From NCBI RefSeq assembly GCF_029382225.1, contig NZ_JARLTC010000007.1:248001-312000 (forward strand): a stretch of DNA of 64,000 nt, given 5' to 3'. Both the position numbers and the translations under genes were made by a program. Of this stretch, positions 50,365 to 59,871 are shown piece after piece. The DNA is from Spongiactinospora sp. TRM90649. Its GTDB lineage: Bacteria > Actinomycetota > Actinomycetes > Streptosporangiales > Streptosporangiaceae. The number at the start of each line of letters is the position of its first letter. Within the stretch, counting starts at the first letter, position 1. Under the pieces are notes generated by a model. The model was not told the origin of the DNA. It saw nothing but the letters and a program-made list of their open reading frames with translations, and did not search any database.

Positions 50365-51300
50365 TTATGGGGTGGGGGTGAGGCGTTGGGTGGCTTTGGG
50401 GAAGAGGGCGGCGGCGCGGTGGAGGATGGAGGTGGATTGGGCGGGGGAGAGGGCGGTGGAGTGGGTCAGCGCGTGGAGGTTGGCGGTGGCGGAGGCCTCG
50501 GTGGTGCAGGGGGCGCCCCAGTCGCTGCCGTAGACGATGTGGTCGGGGCCGACGGTGGCGAGGGCCGGGAGCAGGGATTCCGCTGTGGCGGTCGCGGCCG
50601 TGTCCACGTACAGCCGGGCGACCTGCTCGTCGATCTCGATCGGTGAGATGCCGTGTGGTACCCATGCTTCGCCGCCGAGCAGGCGGAGGCGTCCGGTCAG
50701 GGCCGGGAAGGCGCCTCCACAGTGCGCGATGATGAAGGTGATGTCCGGGTACCGGGTGAACGTCCTGCGGAACAGCATGTCGAAGACGGTCCTGGCGGTT
50801 TCGAAGGCCACTTCGTACAGCGGCGCCGGGTGGCCCAGGACGGCCGGACGGCGGGCGTCCGGGTGAACGAAGACCACGGCCCCCCAGTCGTCGAGCAGCG
50901 CCCACAGCGGGTCGAGCGATTCGTCTCCCAGGTGCACGCCGCCTCGATGGGCGGTGACCGCGAACCCGTCGGGGTCCAGGTGTGCGCGTGCCCGCTTCGC
51001 CTCCTCCAGCGCGGCCGGCGGGTCGTCGGTGGGAAGCGCGGCGAGGAGGCCGAACCTCGACGGGTGGCCGGCCACGAGGCGTGCCCCGTAGTCGTTGGAG
51101 GCGCGGACGGCGGGCACCGTGCCGGGGACGTTGCTCAGCAACTGCATGGCCGTTCCGGACGAGTCCATGTAGGCGAGCGTCCGTTCCAGGGACCATTCGT
51201 AGGGTTCGGGGAAGTAGATCCCTCTGCCGAGCATGGCCTGCCACGCGCGGGTGCGTTCGTCTTTCGTGCTCGGCAGGGAGAAATGGGCGTGAACATCCAT
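50365..51300 (-). CDS. ACMSD-type amidohydrolase, probable hydroxybenzoate decarboxylase
   Basis: A 311-residue TIM-barrel protein of the Amidohydro_2 class. Metal ligands: both His in MDVHAHF, His in FVHPD, His in IIAHCGGAFP and Asp in VYGSDWG. Members decarboxylate aromatic acids (gamma-resorcylate, 6-methylsalicylate, 5-carboxyvanillate). As the last gene of a cluster with hydroxylase, hydroxyquinol dioxygenase and maleylacetate reductase, it probably removes CO2 from a dihydroxybenzoate. The DxHxH start is closer to the ACMSD/6-methylsalicylate branch than to classical gamma-resorcylate decarboxylases, so the substrate is open. Confidence 0.78.
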   Translation of the reverse strand: MDVHAHFSLPSTKDERTRAWQAMLGRGIYFPEPYEWSLERTLAYMDSSGTAMQLLSNVPGTVPAVRASNDYGARLVAGHPSRFGLLAALPTDDPPAALEEAKRARAHLDPDGFAVTAHRGGVHLGDESLDPLWALLDDWGAVVFVHPDARRPAVLGHPAPLYEVAFETARTVFDMLFRRTFTRYPDITFIIAHCGGAFPALTGRLRLLGGEAWVPHGISPIEIDEQVARLYVDTAATATAESLLPALATVGPDHIVYGSDWGAPCTTEASATANLHALTHSTALSPAQSTSILHRAAALFPKATQRLTPTP

Positions 51301-51325
51301 ATATCCCCATGTCGTAGGTCGTCGT

Positions 51326-51937
51326 TCATCGGGTGAACAGCGCCAGACCTTTCTCGATCTCCGAGAGCGGGCTCCGGGCGAGGCTCGGCGCCAGCAGTGC
51401 TCGCGCCTCCGCCGGGGAGATCAGGGCCGCCGGATCCACCTCGTCCACCCGCCAGCTCCCGCTGTCGTCGTAGATGTACTCGCCCGCGAGCCGCCCCTCG
51501 CGGTACGGCCAGCACGCCGCGAAGTTGTGCGAGACCTGGTAGACACCCCCGGGCTCGACGTCCTCTCCGGCGAGTGCCGGGTCGGTGCCGCGTACCACCT
51601 GGGCGAACACGGCCTCGATGAAGATGCCGTGGTCGGAGACGGCCACGTTCTCCTCCAGCGCGCCGAACACGTTGGCGCCCTCGGAGACGATGCCCGAGTA
51701 GAAGGCGCGGACCTCGGCCATGCCGTCCAGCACCAGGGTCCGGCCCCGTTCGGTGATGCGGTAGACCGGGTGGTCCGCCGTCATGGCGGGAATGAGGATG
51801 TCCTCCCAGTGGCCGGACACCTCCAGCAGCGCGTGCCTGCGGTAGTTCTTCAGCATGTGCCGGTGCGCGGGGTTCTCGACGACCGCGAGCGCGGCATCGA
51901 CACCTTCGGTGATGTCCCGTACGTCGAACACCTTCAT
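51326..51937 (-). CDS. SnoaL/NTF2-like protein of the catabolic cluster
   Basis: A 203-residue NTF2-fold protein (VVENPAHRHMLKNYRRHALL, VRAFYSGIVSEG, SHNFAACWPYREGRLAGEYI). AAGGGAG lies 7 bp before ATG 51937, which overlaps the LivF stop by 4 bp. It is 25 bp from the decarboxylase. It may process or isomerise a ring or lactone intermediate; the function is not predictable from fold. Confidence 0.75.
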   Translation of the reverse strand: MKVFDVRDITEGVDAALAVVENPAHRHMLKNYRRHALLEVSGHWEDILIPAMTADHPVYRITERGRTLVLDGMAEVRAFYSGIVSEGANVFGALEENVAVSDHGIFIEAVFAQVVRGTDPALAGEDVEPGGVYQVSHNFAACWPYREGRLAGEYIYDDSGSWRVDEVDPAALISPAEARALLAPSLARSPLSEIEKGLALFTR

Positions 51938-52656
51938 CGTTGTCTCCCTTGCGAATGTTCTTGGTCGCCGAGGTAGGCCCCGGCCAAGTCGTCGATCCTT
52001 GAGCGCATCTCCGTCGTGGTGCCCGCCGCGACCACCGTCCCACCTGCCATGACGTGGACACGGTCGACCCACCGCAACGCCACGTGCACGTGTTGTTCGA
52101 CGATGAGGACTCCGCATTCCCGCTCGGTCGCGATGCGGCGGAGCACCGGGAAGAACGCGTTGACGATGAGGGGCGCGAGCCCGAGGCTCATCTCGTCCAC
52201 GATCAGCAGGGCGGGATCGCGGCACAGGGCCCGGGCGAGCGCGAGCATCTGCGCTTCCCCGCCGGACAGTGCGGCGACCTTACGGCCGCCCAGTTCCCGC
52301 AGCGCCGGGAAGTACTCCAGCACCGTCTCCGCCGAATCGCGGGTACGGCAGGCGAGCCGGAGGGTCTCGTCCACGGTCAGGGACGGGAACAGCGACCGGT
52401 CCTCGGGGACGTGCTGGATGCCGGCCCGTGCGCGGCGTGTGGGCGGCAGCCCGGTGATCGACCGGCCGTCCAGCCGGATCTCGCCCGCGTACGTGCCGAC
52501 CAGGCCGGAGATCGCCAGCAGGGTCGTGGTCTTCCCGGCGCCGTTGGCGCCGAGCAGGGCGACCAGTTCCCCTCGATCCACCCTCAGTCCGACATCGCGG
52601 ACGACGGGGACGGCCGTGTATCCGGCGCTGAGACCGGAGACTTCGAGCAGGCTCAC
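51934..52656 (-). CDS. ABC importer ATPase, LivF type
   Basis: A 240-residue ATPase of the branched-chain amino acid (HAAT) class: Walker A GANGAGKTT (about 36-44), signature LSGGEAQMLALARAL, Walker B LLIVDEMSLGLAP, switch His in IVEQHV. In this cluster it should energise uptake of the aromatic acid. It overlaps livG by 4 bp. Confidence 0.9.
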   Translation of the reverse strand: MSLLEVSGLSAGYTAVPVVRDVGLRVDRGELVALLGANGAGKTTTLLAISGLVGTYAGEIRLDGRSITGLPPTRRARAGIQHVPEDRSLFPSLTVDETLRLACRTRDSAETVLEYFPALRELGGRKVAALSGGEAQMLALARALCRDPALLIVDEMSLGLAPLIVNAFFPVLRRIATERECGVLIVEQHVHVALRWVDRVHVMAGGTVVAAGTTTEMRSRIDDLAGAYLGDQEHSQGRQR

Positions 52657-53366
52657 GGTGACTCCTCCTCGGTGCCCAGGTAGGCCGCGATGACCCGGGG
52701 GTCGTTGCGCACTTCGCGGGGGGTGCCACAGGCGATGACCGTGCCCAGGTCGAGCACGTACACCCGGTCGCAGACGCCCAGCACGAGCGGCATGTCGTGA
52801 TCGACGAGGACGACCGACGTGCCAGAGGCGACGACGTCCCGCAGGATCGCGCCCAGCAGGGCGCGTTCGCGGGCGTCGAGCCCGGCGGCGGGTTCGTCCA
52901 TCAGCAGCAGCTTGGGCGCACCGGCCAGCGCGCGGGCGACGCCGACCAGGACCCGCTGGCCGTGGGACAGTTCGCCCGGCATCCGGCCGGCCAGCCCTTC
53001 GATGCCCAGCCGTGCCAGGACGTCCGCGGGCTCACCGTCCCGGCCCCGGACGGCGAGCAGCACGTTCTCGGCGACGGTCAGGTCCTCGAAGAGCTGGAGT
53101 GTCTGCCACGTCCTGGCGACGCCCATGCGCGCCCGCTCCGACGGCCGCCGGTGCCGGAGGTCGTATCCGTCCAACGTGAGCACGCCACCGGTGATCCGGG
53201 CGAAACCGGTGATCGCGTCGAGCAGTGTGCTCTTGCCCGCACCATTCGGCCCGATCACGCCGACCAGTTCGCCCGGCCGGATCTCGGCGCCGACCTGGTC
53301 CAGGGCGCGGACGCCGCCGTAGTGGACGCACACCGCCTCGGCGCGCAGCAGCGGTATCGCGGACAT
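52653..53366 (-). CDS. ABC importer ATPase, LivG type
   Basis: A 237-residue ATPase. Walker A GPNGAGKST (about 38-46), the LivG-specific VARTWQTLQLFEDLTVAENV, signature ELSHGQRVLVGVARAL (a Gly-to-His variation on LSGGQ), Walker B LLLMDEPAAGLD and His in LVDHDM. ATG 53366 shares its A with the stop of the permease gene. The His in the signature motif is unusual and might weaken ATP contact. Confidence 0.88.
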   Translation of the reverse strand: MSAIPLLRAEAVCVHYGGVRALDQVGAEIRPGELVGVIGPNGAGKSTLLDAITGFARITGGVLTLDGYDLRHRRPSERARMGVARTWQTLQLFEDLTVAENVLLAVRGRDGEPADVLARLGIEGLAGRMPGELSHGQRVLVGVARALAGAPKLLLMDEPAAGLDARERALLGAILRDVVASGTSVVLVDHDMPLVLGVCDRVYVLDLGTVIACGTPREVRNDPRVIAAYLGTEEESP

Positions 53367-55378
53367 CACGACTCTCCCATCGCCGCCGCGCGGCGCGGCG
53401 TTCTTCGTCGCCGGGTCGCGCCGCGCAGCGTGCGTGCGGCGTCGGCGAGGCTGACGGCGACGCCGTTCGGCGATCCGATCACGGTCAGGATCACCGCGAG
53501 CCCGGCGAACAACGGCTGGTAGTCGGGGGCGATCCCGAACCAGGTGGTCACGGCGTGGAACAGCAGTCCCTGGGCGACCAGCAGGCCGCCGACGAGCGCG
53601 CCGCTGACCGTCCCGACCCCGCCGAGCACGGCGACACCGAAGAACGCGATGGAGGTCAGCGGCCCGAAGCGGTCCGCGCTCACCCCGGCGAAGTTGTAGC
53701 CGTACAGGACGCCGGCGGCGCCCGCGAGGAGGCCGCCGATCGCGAACGCGGCGGTCTTGACACCCCCGACGTTGACGCCCGCCGCCGCGGCGGCGGCCTC
53801 GCTGGAGCGTACGGCGAGCATCCGCGCGCCGAGCGCAGAGCGCCGGATCCACACCACGAGCAGCGCGCACAGCAGCAGGACGGCGAAGACGACGAGGCCG
53901 AACCCGCTGGTGGGCGGCTCCATCCCCCAGAACGAGCGGGACGGCGAGATCTCCATGCCGAACACCGCGATCGGCTCGACGTTCGCGGGCCGCAGCCCGC
54001 TGCCCCACTGCGGGTTGCCGAACCAGAAGCGCTGGGCGGCCACGCCTCCGGCCAGGGTGAGCACCGCGAGTTGGAGGCCGCGTACCCGGCGGGCGGGCAC
54101 CGAGAACACCAGGCTGGTGATCACGGCCGCCGCGATCCCGGCGATCGGCGGCAACGGGAACGGCAGCCCCGCGTCGGTGCCGGCGGCGGCGGTGATGTAC
54201 CCGGCGGCCCCGGCCACGGCCATCTGGGCGAAGGAGATCTGGCCCACGAAACCGGTCGTGACGACGACCGACAGGCACAGCAGCGCGCCGAGCATGGAAT
54301 TGATCAGCGCCTGTCGCCAGTCGAAGGGCAGCCCGGCCAGCGCCGCGACCACGACCACGGTCCCGATGACGGCGGCGGGCCCGGCATGCCGGGGCCGTGG
54401 CGCGCGCGGCATCGACGGCGCGAGTGCGGTCAGCCGGTCGGGCAGCGTGCGCCCGCGCAGGTAGAGGACCACGGCCAGCACCAGGAACGGCACCAGCTCG
54501 GTCAAGCCGGGCAGCGGTCCGCCCTCGGCCTGGGGAAACCACGGCTGCCCCTGGAAGAGGGCGATCAGCGAGTTCACCATGCCGAGCCCGAACGCCGTGG
54601 CGACGGTGACGCCGAGCGAGGAGAAGCCGCCGAGCAGGGCGGCCGTCAGCACCGGCACGACCAGCAGGGTGAAGGCCACCGGCTGGAGTTGCGTGGTGGG
54701 CGCGGCGAGCATGCCGAACAGTCCGCCGAGCACCCCGGCGATCACCCAGTTGGCGGCCTCCAGGCGCGTGGTGGACAGGCCGAGGAGCACCGACCCCTTC
54801 ATGTTGTCGGCCGCCGCGCGGGTGGCGATTCCGAACCGGGTGTGCCGGTAGAGGGCCCACAACAGGGCCGTCACCGCGATCACCAGACCGGCCAGGAGCA
54901 GCCGGTCCGCCGGGATCGTCACACCGAGCAGCGCGACCGATTCCTGCGGCAGGACGGCGGGGGCGGCGACCGGGTCGGCCCCCCAGCGCAGGACGATCAC
55001 CGCCTGCACCGTCAGCAGCACCCCCGATGAGGCGACGATCTTGGCGAGCGGGCCCGCCGAGGCCAGCGGCCGGTAGACCAGCAGGTACTGGGCCAGGCCG
55101 AGGACCGCCGCCAGGACCAGGCCGACCAGCAGCGCGGGCAGGGTGTCGAGCGGCTGCCGGTCGGCCGTCAGGGGAATCGGGATCGGCAGCGCCAGGACGC
55201 CGGTCGTGCGCAGCTCGGAGTAGGTGTAGGCGGAGTAGGCGGCGGTGGCTCCGGCGGCGATGTTGATGACGCCCGAGGAACGGAAGGTCACCACCATGCC
55301 GGTGGCGAGCCCGGCGATCAGCGCGCCGTACCCGAGCCCCAGCAGCATGAAGGCGAGGATCTGCTCGAGGCCCATCAT
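53366..55378 (-). CDS. Fused LivH-LivM ABC permease
   Basis: A 670-residue fusion. The N-terminal half (about 1-300) is a LivH permease (GYGALIAGLATGMVVTFRSS, GVINIAAG). A linker of about 40 residues leads to a LivM permease (about 340-650; GQISFAQMAVAGAAGYITAA, LTLAGGVAAQRF). About 16-18 helices in all. One chain supplies both halves of the channel, a known actinobacterial variant. It lies between its binding protein and two ATPases. Confidence 0.9.
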   Translation of the reverse strand: MMGLEQILAFMLLGLGYGALIAGLATGMVVTFRSSGVINIAAGATAAYSAYTYSELRTTGVLALPIPIPLTADRQPLDTLPALLVGLVLAAVLGLAQYLLVYRPLASAGPLAKIVASSGVLLTVQAVIVLRWGADPVAAPAVLPQESVALLGVTIPADRLLLAGLVIAVTALLWALYRHTRFGIATRAAADNMKGSVLLGLSTTRLEAANWVIAGVLGGLFGMLAAPTTQLQPVAFTLLVVPVLTAALLGGFSSLGVTVATAFGLGMVNSLIALFQGQPWFPQAEGGPLPGLTELVPFLVLAVVLYLRGRTLPDRLTALAPSMPRAPRPRHAGPAAVIGTVVVVAALAGLPFDWRQALINSMLGALLCLSVVVTTGFVGQISFAQMAVAGAAGYITAAAGTDAGLPFPLPPIAGIAAAVITSLVFSVPARRVRGLQLAVLTLAGGVAAQRFWFGNPQWGSGLRPANVEPIAVFGMEISPSRSFWGMEPPTSGFGLVVFAVLLLCALLVVWIRRSALGARMLAVRSSEAAAAAAGVNVGGVKTAAFAIGGLLAGAAGVLYGYNFAGVSADRFGPLTSIAFFGVAVLGGVGTVSGALVGGLLVAQGLLFHAVTTWFGIAPDYQPLFAGLAVILTVIGSPNGVAVSLADAARTLRGATRRRRTPRRAAAMGES

Positions 55379-55409
55379 CGCGCCCCGAGCCGATACGTGT
55401 GCGGATGGT

Positions 55410-56747
55410 TCACTGCGCGATACCGATGCTCTCGGCGTTCACCTCGACGGACGGCTTCCAGCGGTCGCCGCCCTGGTATTCGGCCAGGAAGACGGTGGTC
55501 GAGCAGAGCGACGGCAGGCCCTTGTCCGCGAGGAAGCCGCAGTCGATGCGCTCCGGCCCGAGGAACAGCGGGCCGGTGAAGCCCCGCCACCACTCGGCGA
55601 CCTTGGTGGGCTCGGGCTCGGCGCCCAGCCGGTTCAGCATCTTGGCATTCAGGATGATCGAATTCCAGGCGTAGGGGGCGAGCCCGCCGGCCTTGGCGTT
55701 CGGGGCATAGGTCTGCATGACGCTGCGGTAGATCGCGGCCTGCTGGTCCGTCCCGGGGGACAGCACGTTGCGGGACTGGCCGACGTACGTCCACTTCGGC
55801 AGGTCGCCGCCGTTGGCCTTGCGCACCGAGTCGTCGGTGCAGAAGTCGAGCGCGATGACCGGCGCCTTGACGCCGAGCTGCTGGACGGCACGCGCGGTAG
55901 GCACGCAGCTCGGCGTGCTCGCGATGCGCACCACCGCGTCGGCGTCCAGCGCGCCCGCCGAGACCAGCGCGGAGGCGACGTCGGCGGAACCGGTCTGGGT
56001 GGCGACCTGCTTGAACGTGACGCCGAGGTGCTTGAACGCGGTGGCGACCGACTTGGCGCCGAACGACGAGCCGGGGTCGTCGCCGTCGTAGACCACGGCG
56101 ACGCGCTCGGCCTTCAGCACGTCGGCGACGTACTTGGCGATGCCGCCCTGGATCCCGTAGGAGCCGGGCCACGGCTGGTAGACGTCCTTCGCGGCGACGT
56201 CGGTGGGGGAGGCCGGGGTCTGCCCGACGACCGCCTTGCGTCCGCGCAGGGTGTCGTAGACGGACGCGGTGCCGACCGTCAGCAGGCTGAGCTGGACGAC
56301 CTTCACACGGTCGTCGCCCGCCATCTTCTGCGCGCAGTTCAGCGCCTCCTCCTGCGCGGAGACGACCACGCAGGGCACCAGTTCGAGCGGACGGCCGTCG
56401 ATGCCGCCCAGCTTCTCGTTGACGAACTTGACGCCCGCCTCCGCCGCGACCAGCGCCTCGGGGAAGCTGGGGATGCCGCCCTGCTGGGTGATGAAGCCGA
56501 GGTGCACCGGAGGCTTGCTGGTGTCGGCGGCCTTCGCGGTGCCGCCGACGTAGGTGCTCAAGGTGCTCTGCGCAACGCCCAGGTCCGGCAGCCCGGACGT
56601 GCCGCCGGCCGTCGGCGCCGGGCTTTCGCTCACCTTCGCGCCCTGCTCGGACGCCTGGCCGGAGCAGCCGGTGAGCCCCAGGAGCAGCACGGCCCCCGCC
56701 GCTGCCGCCGTCGCCCGCCGTGCACGGCCAGAGATGTGATCGGTCAT
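55410..56747 (-). CDS. ABC substrate-binding lipoprotein, Liv type
   Basis: A 445-residue lipoprotein. The lipobox LTGC lies at about 25-28. The mature protein is a Periplasmic_binding_6 two-lobed receptor (VHLGFITQQGGIPSFPEALV, VNEKLGGIDGRPLELVPC). It probably binds the aromatic acid or a precursor. ATG 56747 overlaps the monooxygenase stop by 4 bp. Confidence 0.87.
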   Translation of the reverse strand: MTDHISGRARRATAAAAGAVLLLGLTGCSGQASEQGAKVSESPAPTAGGTSGLPDLGVAQSTLSTYVGGTAKAADTSKPPVHLGFITQQGGIPSFPEALVAAEAGVKFVNEKLGGIDGRPLELVPCVVVSAQEEALNCAQKMAGDDRVKVVQLSLLTVGTASVYDTLRGRKAVVGQTPASPTDVAAKDVYQPWPGSYGIQGGIAKYVADVLKAERVAVVYDGDDPGSSFGAKSVATAFKHLGVTFKQVATQTGSADVASALVSAGALDADAVVRIASTPSCVPTARAVQQLGVKAPVIALDFCTDDSVRKANGGDLPKWTYVGQSRNVLSPGTDQQAAIYRSVMQTYAPNAKAGGLAPYAWNSIILNAKMLNRLGAEPEPTKVAEWWRGFTGPLFLGPERIDCGFLADKGLPSLCSTTVFLAEYQGGDRWKPSVEVNAESIGIAQ

Positions 56748-57970
56748 TTCTTCGAGCCCTTCAGTTCGAGGTCGTTCGTGGTGAGCCCGAGCTCCGGGTC
56801 GTGGCCGTAGATCCATCCGTTGTGCGTCAACGGGTCCTCTTTTGCGAACGACTCGTCCCGGACCTGTTGTGCAGGGCCGTCGGGCAGGTGGTTGGTCTCG
56901 GCCCGGTCCCGGCTCGCCTGCTGGACCCGGGTGGCACGAGGGCGGCGGATTCGCTCGTAGCGTTCGAGCGCGGCCGACGGGTCGGTGGGCTGGTCGGCGA
57001 GGCAGCGGGCGAGCACCGCCGCGTCCTCGATGGCCTGCGCGGCCCCTTGGGCGTAGAACGGGAACATCGGGTGCGCCGCGTCGCCGACCAGCGCGATCGG
57101 GCCGTTGGTCCAGCGGGGCAGCGGGTCGCGATCCAGGAGCGCCCACTGGCCGGTACGGTCGGCCGCCGCGAGCAGCGCGGTCAGCTCCGGCGCCCAGCCG
57201 GCGAACTCCGCCCGAAGGTCCTCGGCCCGGCCTTCGGCCGACCAGGACTCGGTCGTCCAGTCGTGCGCCGGTCCGAAGGCGACGATGTTGACCTGCGCGC
57301 CCCCGGAGATCGGGTAGTGCACCAGGTGCCGGCCGGGGCCCAGCCAGAGCGTCTGCACCGGGCGCAGCGCGAACGACGGCGCGCGGTGCGCGGGCACCAG
57401 ACAGCGGTAGGCGCACATCCCGGAGAACCTCGGCGCGCCGGTGCGGGCCACGAACCGCCCGACGGTGGTGTGCACGCCATCGGCACCGATGACGACGTCC
57501 GCGTTCACCCGCGCCCCGTCGGCGAAGGTGATCTCGACGTCGTCGGCACGCCGCTTCACCTGGGCGACGCGGCTGTTCAGCCGGAGCGCCGACGCGGGGA
57601 ACGCGGCCCGGACCACGTCGAGAAGGTCGGCGCGGTGGGCGACATAGCACTGCTCGCCGTAGCGGCGCTCACATTCGTCGCCGAGCCGCTGGGAGAACAG
57701 CACCCGGCCGTCGGCCCAGCGCCGGAACTCCCAGCCGATTTCCAGCGCGACCGCGCGTGCGCTCAGCCGTTCGAACTGGCCGAGCCGGCGCAGCAGCCGT
57801 ACCGCGTTGGGGGACACCACGAGCCCCGCTCCGACCTCGGTCAGTTCCCTGGCCTGCTCGTACACGGTCACGTCGAGTCCGGCACGGTGCAGGAACGCCG
57901 CTGTCGCCAGGCCGCCGATCCCCCCGCCGACGACGGCGATCCGGGGGGACGGCCGGTCGCTGATGCCCAT
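56744..57970 (-). CDS. FAD-dependent aromatic monooxygenase
   Basis: A 408-residue class A flavoprotein hydroxylase of the salicylate hydroxylase type. FAD motif VVGGGIGGLATAAFLHRAGL (about 13-32), the DG motif VIGADGVHTTVG (about 160), and the GD motif LVGDAAHPMFPFYAQGA (about 300). It uses NAD(P)H and O2. In this pathway it should convert resorcinol to hydroxyquinol or hydroxylate a benzoate ring. It heads the leftward operon and is divergent from the IclR gene. Confidence 0.85.
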   Translation of the reverse strand: MGISDRPSPRIAVVGGGIGGLATAAFLHRAGLDVTVYEQARELTEVGAGLVVSPNAVRLLRRLGQFERLSARAVALEIGWEFRRWADGRVLFSQRLGDECERRYGEQCYVAHRADLLDVVRAAFPASALRLNSRVAQVKRRADDVEITFADGARVNADVVIGADGVHTTVGRFVARTGAPRFSGMCAYRCLVPAHRAPSFALRPVQTLWLGPGRHLVHYPISGGAQVNIVAFGPAHDWTTESWSAEGRAEDLRAEFAGWAPELTALLAAADRTGQWALLDRDPLPRWTNGPIALVGDAAHPMFPFYAQGAAQAIEDAAVLARCLADQPTDPSAALERYERIRRPRATRVQQASRDRAETNHLPDGPAQQVRDESFAKEDPLTHNGWIYGHDPELGLTTNDLELKGSKK

Positions 57971-58151
57971 TCGTGAACTCCTTCTGAGGGGGGAAGCGGG
58001 ATGCGGACGGCGCGAGTGGCGCGGGCGTTCCGGTGTGCGAGCGCGAAGATCCCGTGAGGGAGGCGGCGGAAGTGCCGGCCACCTGGCCGTAGACTCGGCC
58101 GGCGGGCTTGCCCCTACGATCCGTGGCGGGTGCGCCGCACCGCAGCACGTT

Positions 58152-58166
58152 GTCCGCTGAACGGAC
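58152..58166. promoter_or_regulatory. IclR-type operator
   Basis: GTCCG-CTGAA-CGGAC is a perfect inverted repeat in the divergent region, 74 bp before the IclR start. The shape matches operators of catabolic IclR regulators such as PcaR or PobR. Confidence 0.6.
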
Positions 58167-58239
58167 TCCTTCCTGGTCCGGGCCGCCGGGCGAACCGCAG
58201 AATGACACCGGCGCCGCCGGGACGAAGCAGGTGATCGAC

Positions 58240-58980
58240 ATGGCCAACAGCACCGATCGTGGCCGTACGGTCACCTCTCGGGTCCTCGCCGTCCTGGGAG
58301 CCTTCACCCCGGCACGGCCGGAGCTGACGCTGGCCCAGATCTGCCGGATCACGGGCCTTCGCCACGCCACCGCGCATCGGCTGGTCCGCGAACTGGTCGG
58401 CTGGGGCGCGCTGGAACGCGTCCCGAGCGGCGCGTACGTGGTCGGGCTCCGGCTGTGGGAGCTGGGCACGCTCAACCCGCGCGGGCTGCCGCTGCGGGTC
58501 CGGGCGATGCCGTTCATGGAGGACCTGCACGCCGCCACTCGGCAGCACGTGCAGCTCGCCGTCCTGGACGGCGGCGCGGCCCTCGTCGTCGAGCGCATCT
58601 CGGCGGCCGGGGCGGTGCCCGTCGTCTCCCAGGTGGGCGGGCGCCTGCCGCTGCACGCATCGGCCGTGGGCAAGGTGCTGCTCGCGCACGCCGACGACGG
58701 CCTGTTCGCCGAGGTGACCGGGGACGGCCTGGCCCGCTTCACCACGGCGACCGTCACCGACCCGGCGGCGCTGCGGGTGGCACTGGCCGAATGCCGCCGG
58801 ACGGGCGTCGCCGTGGTGCGTGAGGAGATGAGCGCGGGCGCCTACTCGGTGGCGGCGCCGATCACCGACGCCAAGGGGCGGGTGATCGCCGGGCTTTCCG
58901 TGGTCGGGCCGGATCCGGCGATCCACCGGCTGGTGCCCGCCGTCCTGATGGCCGGCCGCGGCATCTCCCGTGGCGCGTAA
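58240..58980 (+). CDS. IclR-family transcriptional regulator
   Basis: A 246-residue regulator. Winged helix about 8-70 (RVLAVLGAFTPARPELTLAQ, ITGLRHATAHRLVRELV) and the IclR effector domain about 80-246 (HVQLAVLDGGAALVVERISA, RLPLHASAVGKVLLA). ATG 58240 is chosen because the family starts just before the winged helix; GTG 58231 is possible. It controls the two flanking catabolic operons, probably in response to the substrate or hydroxyquinol. Confidence 0.88.
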   Translation: MANSTDRGRTVTSRVLAVLGAFTPARPELTLAQICRITGLRHATAHRLVRELVGWGALERVPSGAYVVGLRLWELGTLNPRGLPLRVRAMPFMEDLHAATRQHVQLAVLDGGAALVVERISAAGAVPVVSQVGGRLPLHASAVGKVLLAHADDGLFAEVTGDGLARFTTATVTDPAALRVALAECRRTGVAVVREEMSAGAYSVAAPITDAKGRVIAGLSVVGPDPAIHRLVPAVLMAGRGISRGA

Positions 58981-58986
58981 GCCCGC

Positions 58987-59871
58987 TCATTTCCCCTCCG
59001 GGGTGAGCACGATGTCGAACCGCGCCTGGGACCAGGTGCCGCCGACGGCCCGGCCGTCCGGTGCGGGCGTACCGGCCGGGTGGCGCTCGAAGTCCTTGAC
59101 CAGGGAGTCCTTGACGCCGAAGACGCTGTCGCGGTCGAGCAGTTCGTCGCCCCGGACGAAGATGTGCGTCACCAGCCGGCGGCACCCGGCGGCGGTGACC
59201 ATGAAGTGCAGGTGGGAGGCGCGCATCGGGGAGCGTCCGGTGGCGGCGAGCAGTTCGCCGACCGGGCCGTCGTGCGGGATCGGGTAAGGCGTCGGGGTGA
59301 TCCCCCAGAACGCGTAGCGGCCGTCGTCGCCGCTGATCAGGTGGGCGCGTCCGGCGGTGCGGTCGTCGTCGTACTGCACGTCGTACCGGCCGTCCTCGTC
59401 GGCCTCCCAGACCTCGATCCTGGCCCCCGGCACCGGACGGCCCGCCGTGTCGGTGACCGTCCCCTCGACCAGGCAGGGCTCACCGGGGGCGCCGAAGGCG
59501 ATGTCGCCGCCGATCGGCACCCGCGGGCTGTCCTCGACGAAGAACGGCCCGAAGACGGTGGCCTCGGTCGCGTCGCCGTGGGCCTCGTCGTTGATGGTGA
59601 TGGTCTGCATCGAGGCGCCGAGCACGTCGGAGAGCAGGATGAACTCCTGCCGCTTGGGGCCGGTGATGTCACCGGCCGCGGTGAGGAAGGCGATCCCGGC
59701 GGCCCATTCCTTCTCGGTGAGCCGCACCTCGCGCAGGAAGCCGTGCAGGTGACGGACCAGCGAGAGCATCACCTCCCGGAGCCGGGGGTCGGCGCAGTCG
59801 TCGAACGACCGCAGCACCCGGTCCAGCAGGACGGCCTCGCGGCGTTCCCGTTCGTCTGATGGGGTGGTCAC
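58987..59871 (-). CDS. Hydroxyquinol 1,2-dioxygenase
   Basis: A 294-residue intradiol dioxygenase. N-terminal linker-dimerisation domain (about 10-100; ECF-like [12 protein letters not shown]) and the beta-sandwich catalytic domain with [31 protein letters not shown] and the Fe(III) ligands in [14 protein letters not shown] and RASHLHFMV. Ortho-cleavage of hydroxyquinol gives maleylacetate. GGGAGGAA is 4 bp before GTG 59871. The gene overlaps the reductase by 4 bp. The alternative, catechol 1,2-dioxygenase, is less likely beside a maleylacetate reductase. Confidence 0.87.
   Translation of the reverse strand: MTTPSDERERREAVLLDRVLRSFDDCADPRLREVMLSLVRHLHGFLREVRLTEKEWAAGIAFLTAAGDITGPKRQEFILLSDVLGASMQTITINDEAHGDATEATVFGPFFVEDSPRVPIGGDIAFGAPGEPCLVEGTVTDTAGRPVPGARIEVWEADEDGRYDVQYDDDRTAGRAHLISGDDGRYAFWGITPTPYPIPHDGPVGELLAATGRSPMRASHLHFMVTAAGCRRLVTHIFVRGDELLDRDSVFGVKDSLVKDFERHPAGTPAPDGRAVGGTWSQARFDIVLTPEGK

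Noticed and set aside
52653..54860. A 735-codon frame suggesting a giant LivG fusion
   Set aside because: Residues before position 53366 are a shadow frame of the LivHM permease. The real ATPase starts at ATG 53366.
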